Part shown: in pieces, positions 45,850-54,975 of the stretch | How positions within the stretch are numbered: position 1 is the first letter of the stretch | Layout: each line of letters opens with the position of its first letter | Origin: Chitinophagaceae bacterium | GTDB taxonomy: Bacteria > Bacteroidota > Bacteroidia > Chitinophagales > Chitinophagaceae | NCBI GenBank assembly: GCA_018335935.1 | Contig: JAGXRG010000069.1 | Location: forward strand, 1-64,000 | DNA: 64,000 bases | Reading direction: 5' to 3' | Position numbers and translations under genes: made by a program | The notes under the pieces: model-generated | Seen by the model: the letters and a program-made list of their open reading frames with translations, nothing else | Told to the model about the DNA's origin: nothing | Databases searched by the model: none

Positions 45850-47019
45850 TTAATTACTTATCTTGGCTGTTATTTTTTTGATATTTTTTGCATAAGTATT
45901 TTCTAGTGCAAAAGCAATTCTGTGTCTTTGTTTCTCTATATCGTTTTCGTTGTTTATGCTGTTAATAGTCTGTTTAAATAAGGTTGAATATTCCTCTTCT
46001 TTTCCTTTCATACACATGACTAGCAATTTTTGTTTTTCATAAAAAGATAAATAAGTTGAAACAATTACCTTACCAGTACTTAAATATTCTAGTATTTTAT
46101 GAGAATTTGCCCCTCCATTAATATCTTTATATGGATTATTTATATAAATAAACATATCAATTTTACTCAATTCGTCGACTATTTCATCGGCCTTTTTTAC
46201 ACCATAAAAAAATGCATTGTGACAATTGTTTTTTATACTTTGAACTATATTATAAATTTTAGAATCAAAATCTGAAAGTAAGTTGTTATTCTTTGAATCA
46301 TTAGCTCCCCAAAAATGAAAATCCATATTTTGATTTTTAGTAACAATTTTTTCTAGAATATTTTCATCTAAGAAAGGCATTACCAAATTGCCTATATATC
46401 CAACTTGAATTCTTTTTTTTATTTTTTCATTACTACCAAATTTGATTAGACTTAATTTTTCTAAATTTTTTAAAGCAAAGGCCTCGTAACTTCTGTTCAA
46501 TCCATGATTTATCAATAAACAATTTTTATTTATTATACGAAATTTAGATAGAATTTCTTCAGCAACAGAAACGACTATATCAGCTCTCTTAGCAGCCCTA
46601 GTTTGAGAATTGTTAAAAATTTGATCAGCGATAAAAAATATTTTTTTTGAAGCTGGGTACATATGAAAGTACCCATGCAGATTTGGATCAAAATTCCAAA
46701 TTTGTTCAAACTTTATTGAATTATGTTTTGAAATTTTTTTTATGAGACGTAATAATAAAAAGTCATAAAACTGAGTTAATCTTACTCGAAACCGCAAAAA
46801 ATCAATTACTCGATGAGTAATTAATTTGTAATTAATCAAGTATAAATTTTTATACCCGTCGATTTCTGTTATTAAATAATCTTTAACTTGATTATTTTCA
46901 TTAGGAGGATTTAGAAAATAAACAATATTATTTTGGTTAGCTATTTCTATAGCATAATTATGTTTTGAAATATGCAAGTTCCCCCAAGCATTTGGAGAAA
47001 TAATTAAATAATTTTTGAT
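45850..47019 (-). CDS. Glycosyltransferase (GT-B) with unclear start (TTG at 46977 or upstream ATC)
   Basis: From TTG 46977 the protein has 375 residues, but the frame upstream back to the TAG at 47025-47023 encodes IKNYLIISPNAWGN directly before HISKHNYAIEIA. LIISPNAWG-x-x-H-x-S-KHNYA is a typical N-terminus for this glycosyltransferase group, so the natural start would be where ATC stands (47019-47017). Donor-domain features: VGYIGNLVMPFLDENIL and the NPYKDINGGANSHKILEYLSTGKVIVST acidic motif. The TAG just upstream is the stop codon of the WbpG-like gene, in the same frame. Confidence 0.7.
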   Translation of the reverse strand: MKNYLIISPNAWGNLHISKHNYAIEIANQNNIVYFLNPPNENNQVKDYLITEIDGYKNLYLINYKLITHRVIDFLRFRVRLTQFYDFLLLRLIKKISKHNSIKFEQIWNFDPNLHGYFHMYPASKKIFFIADQIFNNSQTRAAKRADIVVSVAEEILSKFRIINKNCLLINHGLNRSYEAFALKNLEKLSLIKFGSNEKIKKRIQVGYIGNLVMPFLDENILEKIVTKNQNMDFHFWGANDSKNNNLLSDFDSKIYNIVQSIKNNCHNAFFYGVKKADEIVDELSKIDMFIYINNPYKDINGGANSHKILEYLSTGKVIVSTYLSFYEKQKLLVMCMKGKEEEYSTLFKQTINSINNENDIEKQRHRIAFALENTYAKNIKKITAKISN

Positions 47020-47022
47020 ATG

Positions 47023-48228
47023 CTAAATTTTAATCCCAATTTTTCTTATAAAATAAATTAGTGGTTTCAATAAATTCAAAATAGGATAATTATAATAAAT
47101 CGTTTGTGTTATAGCAAATTCTTTGTGCTCTCTTCTCGGTTGCAGTAAAATTTTTTCAAACTCAAGTTGAGATAAACCAAATTTTTTTAATACAAATTCA
47201 TAATCATTATGTAATTGCTGTTCTTCTATTACAGGTTTTTGCAATTCTATTAACGCTTCTTGTTTTGTTATCTGACCGCTAAAAATTAAATTTGATAAGT
47301 GTGCTTTTCTTTTATCTATACCAAATTTCAAAGGCAAGATATAACCTTGATAGAATCTGGTAAAAATACTTTCGTAATGTTTTCCTCCATAATCTCTCCA
47401 ACCTAATTCTTCGGTTATTATTTTTTTTACTAATTGTTTATTATATGGCAAATAGTTTAACAAATTTATAGAACTAATTCCTTTTAAACCTCCATATATT
47501 TTTCTTTGTTTTAAACCAAAAAATGGATAAGTTTTTAAAGGTTGAGTGCCAAACTTTTTATGAATATCCTTAATATTCGCATCATCACTTTTATTAAAAA
47601 CCCAAAATGATGGTAATGTAGCTTCTGTTACAATATTGTAACCACTTAAGATGTATTTTATTTTATTTTCAGCAGCTAATCTGAATAAAGTACCACTAAT
47701 TGCATGGTCAGATATAGCCTCTATATCCACTACCGATGCTTTTAAATACGCAAGTTGTAAATCTTTAAACTCATTCCAATCAACAACCAAAGTATATAAA
47801 TCAAATCCGAGTTTTTCAATTATATTTTCAATATTTTTTACCGCTAATTCACTATTCCATCCATTATCAAAATGAACAATCAAAGGCCTTAAGCCTAATT
47901 TCTTTGCTTGTAAGCACAAATATGTACTATCAACTCCTCCACTAATTCCTGTTAAGCAGTCATATTTTTCCCCCTCTCCAGACTTTTTAATTTCACTTAT
48001 TATATAAGCTAATTTTTCTTCCCCTTCTTTCCCTTTAAAGACAAACTCTTTTTCCTTCTCTAAATATTCATAATAATAATTACATATTCCTTTTTCATCG
48101 AATGTAATATCTGGATCTGCAATTGTATCCATAACACTAATACTACATTGCTGATAAGGTCTATTAAAGTTAATATCCGGATCATTTTTTAATTTTTCTT
48201 CATCGTAAATCGGTATATCTAATTTCAT
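47023..48228 (-). CDS. wbpG: N-acetyl sugar amidotransferase (WbpG/PseA-like)
   Basis: 401 residues. The PP-loop ATP pyrophosphatase motif SGGVDSTYLCL lies around residue 100; the N-terminal CSISVMDTIADPDITFDEKGICNYY is the family-specific segment with conserved cysteines and YWxxR-like context. WbpG-type enzymes use ammonia delivered by HisH/HisF paralogues to convert an acetamido group of a nucleotide sugar to acetamidino. Those partners lie at 50678-52053. The stop codon (TAG) is in frame with the next gene, which lacks a clear start. Confidence 0.88.
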   Translation of the reverse strand: MKLDIPIYDEEKLKNDPDINFNRPYQQCSISVMDTIADPDITFDEKGICNYYYEYLEKEKEFVFKGKEGEEKLAYIISEIKKSGEGEKYDCLTGISGGVDSTYLCLQAKKLGLRPLIVHFDNGWNSELAVKNIENIIEKLGFDLYTLVVDWNEFKDLQLAYLKASVVDIEAISDHAISGTLFRLAAENKIKYILSGYNIVTEATLPSFWVFNKSDDANIKDIHKKFGTQPLKTYPFFGLKQRKIYGGLKGISSINLLNYLPYNKQLVKKIITEELGWRDYGGKHYESIFTRFYQGYILPLKFGIDKRKAHLSNLIFSGQITKQEALIELQKPVIEEQQLHNDYEFVLKKFGLSQLEFEKILLQPRREHKEFAITQTIYYNYPILNLLKPLIYFIRKIGIKI

Positions 48229-49239
48229 TTACTTACAGTTATATATTTTTTCAATTATTTCTACTACTTTTAATCCTTCCAAAGCATTTGTTGTAATGGG
48301 TGCTCTCCCTTTTAAAACATCAATCACATTTTCAAATATAAAATGATGGTTTGCTGCCGAACCTTTGTATAAACCATAGTCGTTGGGAGGATTTGAAGGA
48401 GGGAGTTCAGGCATGGTATAATCTTTAATATTGCAAAATTCCACTTCGTTCATATATTGTCCACCCACTTTTACTGTACCATTTTCAGCAATAATGGTAA
48501 TACTGCTTTCTAAATTTTTATTCCAAACTGAAGTAGAGTAATTAAGTGAGCCAATGCCACCATTCACAAAATCAAAATTCACAAATCCAGAATCCTCAAA
48601 ATCGGTTAAGTCTTTATGATTAAAATCACCAAACCTGGCTTTGATGTTTGTAATATCTCCAAATAGCCAGAACATGATATCAATAAAATGAGAAAATTGT
48701 GTAAATAAAGTTCCACCGTCTAATTCTTTGTTGCCATGCCAGTTTTGTTTGGTATAATATTTTTCATCTCTATTCCAATAACAATTGATTTGAACTAAAA
48801 AGATTTCACCAAGTATATTTTCTCTGATGATTTCTTTTAACCAAACAGATGGAGGTGAATACCTGTTTTGCATTACACAAAAAACATTTTTATGTTGATG
48901 TAATGCTTCATAAATAATTTTTTCGCAGCCTGTTTTTGTAAGTGCCATTGGCTTCTCAATTACAACATGATGGCCTGATTTTAATCCATCTAAAGCATTA
49001 GATTCATGAAATCCATTTGGAGTGGCAATACTCAAAACATCGAAATCAATCTTGCTTTCTAATAGTTCGTTCAATGATTTATAATATGGAACATTGAATT
49101 CATTTAGACCTAGTAAGTTTTTTTCTTTAACATCACAAAGTGCAATCAGTTCACACTCCTGATTATTTACTATCATTGTAGCGTGTCGTTTTCCAATATG
49201 ACCACAGCCTAGAACTGCAAATTTTATTTTATCCTTCAT
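48229..49239 (-). CDS. wbpB: Gfo/Idh/MocA oxidoreductase (WbpB-like)
   Basis: 336 residues. Rossmann motif AVLGCGHIGKRHATMI at the N-terminus; VIEKPMALTKTGCEKI (catalytic Lys of the EKP motif); NRYSPPSVWLKEII; NCYWNRDEKYYTKQNWHG; GGTLFTQFSHFIDIMFWLFG with the conserved Asp/His. It matches the WbpB/WlbA group that oxidises C3 of UDP-GlcNAcA before amination. It overlaps the WbpD-like gene by 4 bp, which supports this assignment. A paralogue is at 53971. Confidence 0.88.
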   Translation of the reverse strand: MKDKIKFAVLGCGHIGKRHATMIVNNQECELIALCDVKEKNLLGLNEFNVPYYKSLNELLESKIDFDVLSIATPNGFHESNALDGLKSGHHVVIEKPMALTKTGCEKIIYEALHQHKNVFCVMQNRYSPPSVWLKEIIRENILGEIFLVQINCYWNRDEKYYTKQNWHGNKELDGGTLFTQFSHFIDIMFWLFGDITNIKARFGDFNHKDLTDFEDSGFVNFDFVNGGIGSLNYSTSVWNKNLESSITIIAENGTVKVGGQYMNEVEFCNIKDYTMPELPPSNPPNDYGLYKGSAANHHFIFENVIDVLKGRAPITTNALEGLKVVEIIEKIYNCK

Positions 49240-49808
49240 TTTATTTGTGTTACACCATTATTTTTTAAATGATATTGTTGTTTGCTTTCAGGGCATTCGG
49301 CAAAAGCATTTTCATCAAAATGTAGCCTATGACCATATTCACTTACCCAGCCAATTTGTTTTGCAGGATTGCCTACCATTAATGCATAAGGTTTAACTGG
49401 TTTTGTAATTACAGCACCAGCACCAATTAAGCAATATTGTCCTAATTCGTTTCCACAAATAATCGTAGCATTTGCTCCAATACTTGCTCCTTTTCTTACC
49501 AAAGTTGTTTTATATTCATCTTTACGAATAATAGCACTTCGTGGATTGATAACATTTGTAAACACCATACTTGGACCTAAAAAAACATCGTCTTCACAAA
49601 TTACTCCTGTATATATGGAAACATTATTTTGTACTTTGACATTATTACCTAAAACAACTTTTGGAGATACCACAACATTTTGGCCAATATTACAATTTTC
49701 ACCTATAACACAAAGAGGCATAATATGAGAAAAATGCCAAATTTTGGAGCCCCTACCAATAGTACATCCCTCATCAATAATTGCAGAGGGATGAGAGTAA
49801 TAAAGCAT
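49236..49808 (-). CDS. wbpD: UDP-3-amino sugar N-acetyltransferase (WbpD-like, left-handed beta-helix)
   Basis: 190 residues, almost entirely hexapeptide repeats beginning IDEGCTIGRGSKIWHFSHIMPLCVIGENCNIGQNVVV and including VFLGPSMVFTNVINPRSAI, the loop found in WbpD/WlbB acetyltransferases, which acetylate the 3-amino group of UDP-GlcNAc(3NH2)A. A C-terminal GNPAKQIGWVSEYG helix is typical. It is next to the WbpB-like dehydrogenase. Confidence 0.9.
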   Translation of the reverse strand: MLYYSHPSAIIDEGCTIGRGSKIWHFSHIMPLCVIGENCNIGQNVVVSPKVVLGNNVKVQNNVSIYTGVICEDDVFLGPSMVFTNVINPRSAIIRKDEYKTTLVRKGASIGANATIICGNELGQYCLIGAGAVITKPVKPYALMVGNPAKQIGWVSEYGHRLHFDENAFAECPESKQQYHLKNNGVTQIK

Positions 49809-49810
49809 AA

Positions 49811-50674
49811 TTAATTATTAAATATTAAATTAATTTCATCTTTCTTTTCTTTAGGAAAAAATAAATAATCTGAATTTTCAATTTTTGTATTTATATCAAA
49901 ATCTTTCAAAATCTCTATAGTAATTTGATTTGAATCTTTTATTATTCGGGCAATAACAAAATTTGAATTTTTTAATATTTTCGATAGTTTTTTTTGTCTT
50001 TCCAATCTGAATATATTTTCAATTGTGTAAACTGGCAAAACTTCAATAATAATAATGGGCCTAAATTCATTTATCCATTCAAGCATGCCTTCAACTACTT
50101 CTAATTCAGCACCTTCAACATCAATTTTTAAAAAGGCTCCTTTTTCACTTGGCAAAAATTGAATAACAGAATCACCATTATATATTGGTACAAATTCTTT
50201 TTTTAGAATAGCACTCTCTGGTCTAAAATTTTCAATAATAGTTGCACTTTGATCAGAGTTATCACTACTAAAAAACATTAATGGCAAAATTTCATTTTTA
50301 GAGCCAATACCAACTGGAACTACATCACAATTTTTAAAACTGTTAACGCTTATCAGTTTTTTAGAATAATGAAAACAAATGGGGTTTGGTTCAAATCCTA
50401 CATAATTAATATTATCAAATACTGAATAAACTTTTACTAAAGTTTGTCCTAAATTAACACCAATATCAATAAAGTTTTTATTGAATAATGGTTTCATTTT
50501 TATTAGCAATAATGTCATCCATGTTTCAGATAATCGTAGATTAGTTAAACCAATAGAACTATCAATTGGTATTTTAATAACCTTATTATTTACTTTTATT
50601 GTTGTTTCAATATTTAAAAAAGGAAGTAATTTTAATTTGTTTAATAATCTAACTCTAATATTTAGAAAATCCAT
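49811..50674 (-). CDS. FkbM-family SAM-dependent methyltransferase
   Basis: 287 residues. FIDIGVNLGQTLVKVY (SAM-binding loop, ~95-112), VGFEPNPICFHYSKKL and the FkbM-typical GAFLKIDVEGAELEVVEGML. About 90 residues precede the SAM domain. It lies between the WbpD-like and HisF-like genes, so it may methylate the amidino-sugar or a neighbour. Distinct from the FkbM protein at 25594. Confidence 0.86.
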   Translation of the reverse strand: MDFLNIRVRLLNKLKLLPFLNIETTIKVNNKVIKIPIDSSIGLTNLRLSETWMTLLLIKMKPLFNKNFIDIGVNLGQTLVKVYSVFDNINYVGFEPNPICFHYSKKLISVNSFKNCDVVPVGIGSKNEILPLMFFSSDNSDQSATIIENFRPESAILKKEFVPIYNGDSVIQFLPSEKGAFLKIDVEGAELEVVEGMLEWINEFRPIIIIEVLPVYTIENIFRLERQKKLSKILKNSNFVIARIIKDSNQITIEILKDFDINTKIENSDYLFFPKEKKDEINLIFNN

Positions 50675-50677
50675 ATT

Positions 50678-51436
50678 TTAATTTTTGAATGTTTTATTTA
50701 ACTCCTTTTTTGATGGATAACTTATTAAAACGGCTTGATGTGGCCTTTGAAAAACAAACATACTACCAGCTGCAACTGCACATGCACCTGCCTGTTTTGC
50801 TTTTTTAAAATCTTCAATAGAAGCTGCACCACCTAAGGCAATAATTGGAATCTGTACAGATGAACTCATTAATTGGATTAATTCAGTATCATATCCTTTA
50901 TAGGTTCCATCTGCATCAATATTGTTTATAATAATTTCTCCCGCACCGGCAGTTTCAACTTCTTTAGCAAATTCATGTGGTGATTTGTTGCTATTATTTT
51001 TTCCATTATCGGTATACACTTTATACTTTCCCAACCAGTTTTTTTTTACATCGATTGATGCAACAACACTTTGGCTACCTACCGAATTTGCAGCCTGGGT
51101 AATTAAGTTTAAATTGGTATGCAATGCTTTATTAATGATTACTTTTTCGAAACCACTAAACAAAATTCTTTTAATTTGATCTAATGTGGTAATACCGCCT
51201 CCATAAGCCATGGGCATAAATGCCTCACTTGCAATTTCTGCAATTGTTTCAAAATTTGGTGGGCGGTTATCTCTGGTTGCATCAATATCTATTACTACCA
51301 TTTCATCTACTTCCTTTTCATTGAAAATTTTTACAGCATTAATAGGATCACCAACGTATTTATAATTTTTAAATTGAACAGACTTGATGAGTCCACCTTT
51401 ATGTATTAGCAAAGTTGGTATAACTCTAATTTGCAC
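50678..51436 (-). CDS. hisF2: HisF paralogue for amidino-sugar synthesis (synthase subunit lacking the cyclase Asp11)
   Basis: 252 residues, TIM barrel. Half-barrel motifs VVIDIDATRDN, MAYGGGITTLDQIKRIL, VVASIDVKKNW, AGEIIINNIDADGTYKGYD and IIALGGAAS align with HisF. At the position of catalytic Asp11 (ACLDVKDG in Thermotoga HisF) this protein has TLLIHKGG, a leucine; the second catalytic Asp (SIDVKK) is kept. Loss of Asp11 fits an ammonia-channel role without the cyclase reaction, as expected for partners of WbpG. The start is GTG, overlapping the hisH stop by 1 bp. Confidence 0.88.
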   Translation of the reverse strand: MQIRVIPTLLIHKGGLIKSVQFKNYKYVGDPINAVKIFNEKEVDEMVVIDIDATRDNRPPNFETIAEIASEAFMPMAYGGGITTLDQIKRILFSGFEKVIINKALHTNLNLITQAANSVGSQSVVASIDVKKNWLGKYKVYTDNGKNNSNKSPHEFAKEVETAGAGEIIINNIDADGTYKGYDTELIQLMSSSVQIPIIALGGAASIEDFKKAKQAGACAVAAGSMFVFQRPHQAVLISYPSKKELNKTFKN

Positions 51437-52053
51437 TAATAATTTTTATAAAAATTTTCCAAAATCTTCATCCCGTATTTATGACTTTTTTCGGGATGAA
51501 ACTGAACGCCTAAAATATTATCCTGTTCAATGCCGGCTGCAAAATCGTATCCATACTTTGCAGTTACCAAACAATCGACAGGGTTTTCTAATTTTAAATG
51601 ATAAGCATGCACAAAATAAAATCTGGGTTCATCGTGCATATTTTCAAATAATTTAGATTGGCTGTAATTCTCAACCTCTGCCCAACCCATATTGGGTATT
51701 TTTTGGTTGGTTGCTAATTTGGTTTTATCAAAAGCAATTGTTTTACCTTTTATCCAACCTAAACCTTTTTCATTTCCTTCTTCACTTCCATCAGTTAATA
51801 ATTGTACACCCAAACAAATGCCTAAAATCGGAATTTTGTCTTCTAATACTTTTTTATTTAATAAAGGAATTAAACCATAATTATAGAGCTGTTGCATACC
51901 ATAATCGAAATGACCAACTCCAGGTAAAATAAGTTTTTCAGCATTTTCAATAACTTCTTTATCATTAGTTATTTCTGAAGCAATGCCCAAACGTTTCAGC
52001 ATATTTTTTATGCTGCCTAAATTGCCAGTTTTGTAATCTATTATTGTTAGCAT
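51436..52053 (-). CDS. hisH2: HisH paralogue, glutamine amidotransferase subunit
   Basis: 205 residues, class I glutamine amidotransferase. IIDYKTGNLGSIKNML, ILPGVGHFDYGM, the nucleophile motif GICLGVQLL and VQFHPEKS (His and Glu of the triad) are complete, so glutaminase activity is expected. It pairs with the adjacent HisF paralogue to feed ammonia. Isolation from other his genes and presence of WbpG in the same operon argue for sugar amidination rather than histidine synthesis. Confidence 0.92.
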   Translation of the reverse strand: MLTIIDYKTGNLGSIKNMLKRLGIASEITNDKEVIENAEKLILPGVGHFDYGMQQLYNYGLIPLLNKKVLEDKIPILGICLGVQLLTDGSEEGNEKGLGWIKGKTIAFDKTKLATNQKIPNMGWAEVENYSQSKLFENMHDEPRFYFVHAYHLKLENPVDCLVTAKYGYDFAAGIEQDNILGVQFHPEKSHKYGMKILENFYKNY

Positions 52054-52704
52054 TTATACATTAAGATGTTTTTTTCTGTATGCTTCAAATTGATCAGACC
52101 GAATATAACCATTATACTCATGTTCACTTTTATGAAAAACACATTGCTCAGAGTCTATTTGCTTAATTAATTTCGCTGGATTTCCAGCAATTACACAGTA
52201 TCCACTTACAAATGATTTTGTAACAATTGAGCCTGCTGCAACAATTGTATAATCACCTAATTCAACACCTGGTAAAACAATTGCTCCCATACCCAACCAA
52301 CAATATTTCCCAATTTTTACATCTTTAATTATGTGTTTTCTATTATCTACTAAATCATGATTACCTGTTATTATTCCAACATTAGGAGCTATTTGTGTAT
52401 AATCCCCAATATAAATTTTTCCCATTGCTTGAATATAATTTCCTGGGCTAAACCCTGGACATGTTTCTATACCACAATAAATATTTTTATAATTCTGAAC
52501 TAAACTTGTTGAATGAACTGGCCAATATACTTCTGATTGAAAGCCTAAAACTTTTTGATTATAAAACATCGAAAAACTTATTGGAGTTTGAGTTTTAGTT
52601 GTCTCTTTTAAAAATTTATATTTTTTCAATCTGTGCAATACTCTTCTTAGTATGAAGTTTGGTATTATTTTAAAAATTAATATTTCAAGTTTTGTTAAAT
52701 CCAT
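52054..52704 (-). CDS. Left-handed beta-helix acyltransferase
   Basis: 216 residues. An N-terminal ~85 residues with a hydrophobic/basic part (LEILIFKIIPNFILRRVLHRLKKYKF) precede hexapeptide repeats (IYIGDYTQIAPNVGIITGNHDLVDNRKHI, IGKYCWLGMGAIVLPGVELGDYTIVAAGSIVTKSF, CVIAGNPAKLI). The GNHDL loop points to an O-acetyltransferase of the WcaF/NodL type acting on a sugar. It overlaps the Wzx gene by 20 bp and the hisH start lies directly after its stop. Confidence 0.85.
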   Translation of the reverse strand: MDLTKLEILIFKIIPNFILRRVLHRLKKYKFLKETTKTQTPISFSMFYNQKVLGFQSEVYWPVHSTSLVQNYKNIYCGIETCPGFSPGNYIQAMGKIYIGDYTQIAPNVGIITGNHDLVDNRKHIIKDVKIGKYCWLGMGAIVLPGVELGDYTIVAAGSIVTKSFVSGYCVIAGNPAKLIKQIDSEQCVFHKSEHEYNGYIRSDQFEAYRKKHLNV

Positions 52705-53974
52705 AATTTAAAGAGAACTTGTATGATTTTACAACGTAAATTAAATATATCATCAAATAATTTAAACTATAAACAAGCAAAACATATTTTACTCCGAAAT
52801 TGAGTTTAAACATAAAATAAAAAATAAAGATATTTGAAACCAGCATCCATACATGCCATAAAAAATCTTCTTTTTGTTTTTTCGCAATCAAGAAAGTATA
52901 AGATAAAGGGCTAACAATCAATTTGCCCATAAATAGTGCAATTAGAATTTGAGCATAAATACCAGCTTCATGCCATTTGCTTCCAAATACAAAAGAAAAA
53001 AGTTGAGGGCCAAAAAAGATGATAATTAAAGTTGGTAAAATAGAAATTGCTAACAAAGACTTAAGTGTTTTTACAAAAATTGGCCTACAATTTCCATACA
53101 TATTATATTGTTCAGTTGCTTTTTGCTGAAAAATAGAGCTTATAGATCCTCCAATTAGACTAATTGGCATACCCAACATCCTAACTGCTAAATTATAGAC
53201 TCCAACTGCAGCAACTCCAACAAATGAGTTAAGCATAAAAACTGGCAACTGATTAGTTAAATTATTAATAAGTTCAGATGGTAAAGAATAAATAGGAAAT
53301 GATTTGTAATCTTTAGCCAATTTAAAAATATTAGATTTATTTGTTTGTGAGAAACCTAAATTATATTTTCTTTTCAAAGCAAAATATAAAATTAAAGATG
53401 GAAACATTTGCCCAACAAACAACCCTAAAAACAATCCCGTTTCATTATTTACTAATAAGCCTAACGCAATTGAAACTATTGGTGTAGTAATTGCTAAAAG
53501 TGTATTATTAAAAGTTAGAATATTATACTCTTTCTTTCTATTTGCCCAAACTGAAAAAATTGCATTTTGACCATTAAAAAAAATACTGAATGGTATAAAC
53601 CAAATCCATTTATTTAGTAGAGGGTTCTTTAACCATTTAACAATAAATGGTAATAATACAATAATTAAAAATAAAACTATTAAAGTAAAAGCAATATTAA
53701 TAAATCGATTCAGCCACATGGCATTGATTGCATTTTCATCTTCTTTTTCAAGCATTATTGTTTGCAAATATTGAAGTGTAGAGAAAACTCCAATTACGCC
53801 AACAATAGCCATATAAATTCCTAAAGTCCCATAAAATTCTTTATTATAAATTCGATATAAAATTGGTGCAGTACTTATTGAAATAAGTTGTGCAATAATA
53901 TTTGCTGAAGTAAGTTTAGTTATATTCTTAAGTCCATCAGAAGATTTGTATTTATTTAATAATGCCTTAATCAA
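52685..53974 (-). CDS. wzx: Wzx-type polysaccharide flippase of the upstream operon
   Basis: 429 residues, ~12 hydrophobic helices. KNITKLTSANIIAQLISISTAPILYRIYN and GTLGIYMAIVGVIGVFSTLQYLQTIMLEKEDE are typical of the Wzx/RfbX family. It would translocate the repeat unit of the upstream system. The start is TTG at 53974, overlapping the preceding TGA (TTGA). Different in sequence from the flippase at 26303, consistent with two separate pathways. Confidence 0.87.
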   Translation of the reverse strand: MIKALLNKYKSSDGLKNITKLTSANIIAQLISISTAPILYRIYNKEFYGTLGIYMAIVGVIGVFSTLQYLQTIMLEKEDENAINAMWLNRFINIAFTLIVLFLIIVLLPFIVKWLKNPLLNKWIWFIPFSIFFNGQNAIFSVWANRKKEYNILTFNNTLLAITTPIVSIALGLLVNNETGLFLGLFVGQMFPSLILYFALKRKYNLGFSQTNKSNIFKLAKDYKSFPIYSLPSELINNLTNQLPVFMLNSFVGVAAVGVYNLAVRMLGMPISLIGGSISSIFQQKATEQYNMYGNCRPIFVKTLKSLLAISILPTLIIIFFGPQLFSFVFGSKWHEAGIYAQILIALFMGKLIVSPLSYTFLIAKKQKEDFLWHVWMLVSNIFIFYFMFKLNFGVKYVLLVYSLNYLMIYLIYVVKSYKFSLNYGFNKT

Positions 53975-54972
53975 TTCAACATTATTTTACTAATCATCTC
54001 TACCGTTTTCAATCCATCATAAGCATTGGCTGTCATGCTTGAATTGTTATTCAATACATCAATTAAATTTTCATATACCTGATCATGATTACTCATAGAA
54101 CCTTGATAGGTTGAGTATTGGTTGGAAGCATTTCCTTGAGGCAAATCTTCAATAGTATAATTTTCTATACACTGATATTCTAAGGTATTTAAATAAGCCC
54201 CCCCAATTTTAACGGTTCCTTTTTCTCCAAAAAGGGTAAATGATCCCTCCATATTTTTCTCAAAACTGTTTACCGTATAATTGATGGTTCCGATTGCTCC
54301 ATTTTGAAATTTTAAAATCACCACACCAGTATCTTCTAATTCAATAGATGTTTGATGCAAGAAATTCTTTTTAAAAGATTGTACTGCTTCCACCTCCCCA
54401 ATCATCCAATATAATAAATCAATAAAATGACTAAACTGTGTGTATAAAATGCCTCCATCCAGTGCTTTTGTACCTCGCCAATTATTGTTGTAATAAGCAT
54501 TGTTCCTATTCCAAAAACAATTGAGTTGTACATTGAATATTTTTCCCAATCTTCCTTCGTCAATCAGTTTTTTCACAGCAGCCACCGGTGGATTAAATCG
54601 GTTTTGTTTTACCACAAATAATTTCTTACTTGTTTTTTCTGCCACAGCAATCATTTGTTTGGCATCTTCAATTTTGATGGCCATTGGTTTTTCGCACAAT
54701 ACATGACAACCGGCTTCTAAACTTTTTATACTGTGTTGAGCATGTAATCCATTAGGTGTGCATACTACCACTACATCTATATTTTTTTCTTGAGCTAACA
54801 AATCCTCTAATTCAACATAAGCCTTGCAAGAATATTGTTGTGCAAAATGAGTTGCTTTATCTTGTTCAATATCACAAACTGCTTGTAAAGTGCCAAGCTG
54901 ATGAATGAGGGCTGCATGTTTGGTTCCAATGGTTCCGCAACCCACTAATGCAAATGTCAAAACTTCACTCAT
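53971..54972 (-). CDS. Gfo/Idh/MocA oxidoreductase, second WbpB-like paralogue
   Basis: 333 residues, closely similar in layout to the 48229 gene: FALVGCGTIGTKHAALI, CEKPMAIKIEDAKQMI, NRFNPPVAAVKKLI, NCFWNRNNAYYNNNWRG, GGILYTQFSHFIDLLYWMIG. Both share the QFSHFID stretch and the NxFWNR/NxYWNR motif, so they likely act on similar UDP-sugar acids. Why the operon carries two is unclear; they may act at different sugars. It lies 3 bp downstream of the GT4 gene at 54976. Confidence 0.85.
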   Translation of the reverse strand: MSEVLTFALVGCGTIGTKHAALIHQLGTLQAVCDIEQDKATHFAQQYSCKAYVELEDLLAQEKNIDVVVVCTPNGLHAQHSIKSLEAGCHVLCEKPMAIKIEDAKQMIAVAEKTSKKLFVVKQNRFNPPVAAVKKLIDEGRLGKIFNVQLNCFWNRNNAYYNNNWRGTKALDGGILYTQFSHFIDLLYWMIGEVEAVQSFKKNFLHQTSIELEDTGVVILKFQNGAIGTINYTVNSFEKNMEGSFTLFGEKGTVKIGGAYLNTLEYQCIENYTIEDLPQGNASNQYSTYQGSMSNHDQVYENLIDVLNNNSSMTANAYDGLKTVEMISKIMLN

Positions 54973-54975
54973 TGA

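Noticed and set aside
50678-52053. Histidine-biosynthesis hisH/hisF
   Set aside because: No other his genes are adjacent, Asp11 of HisF is lost, and a WbpG-type partner is in the same operon.
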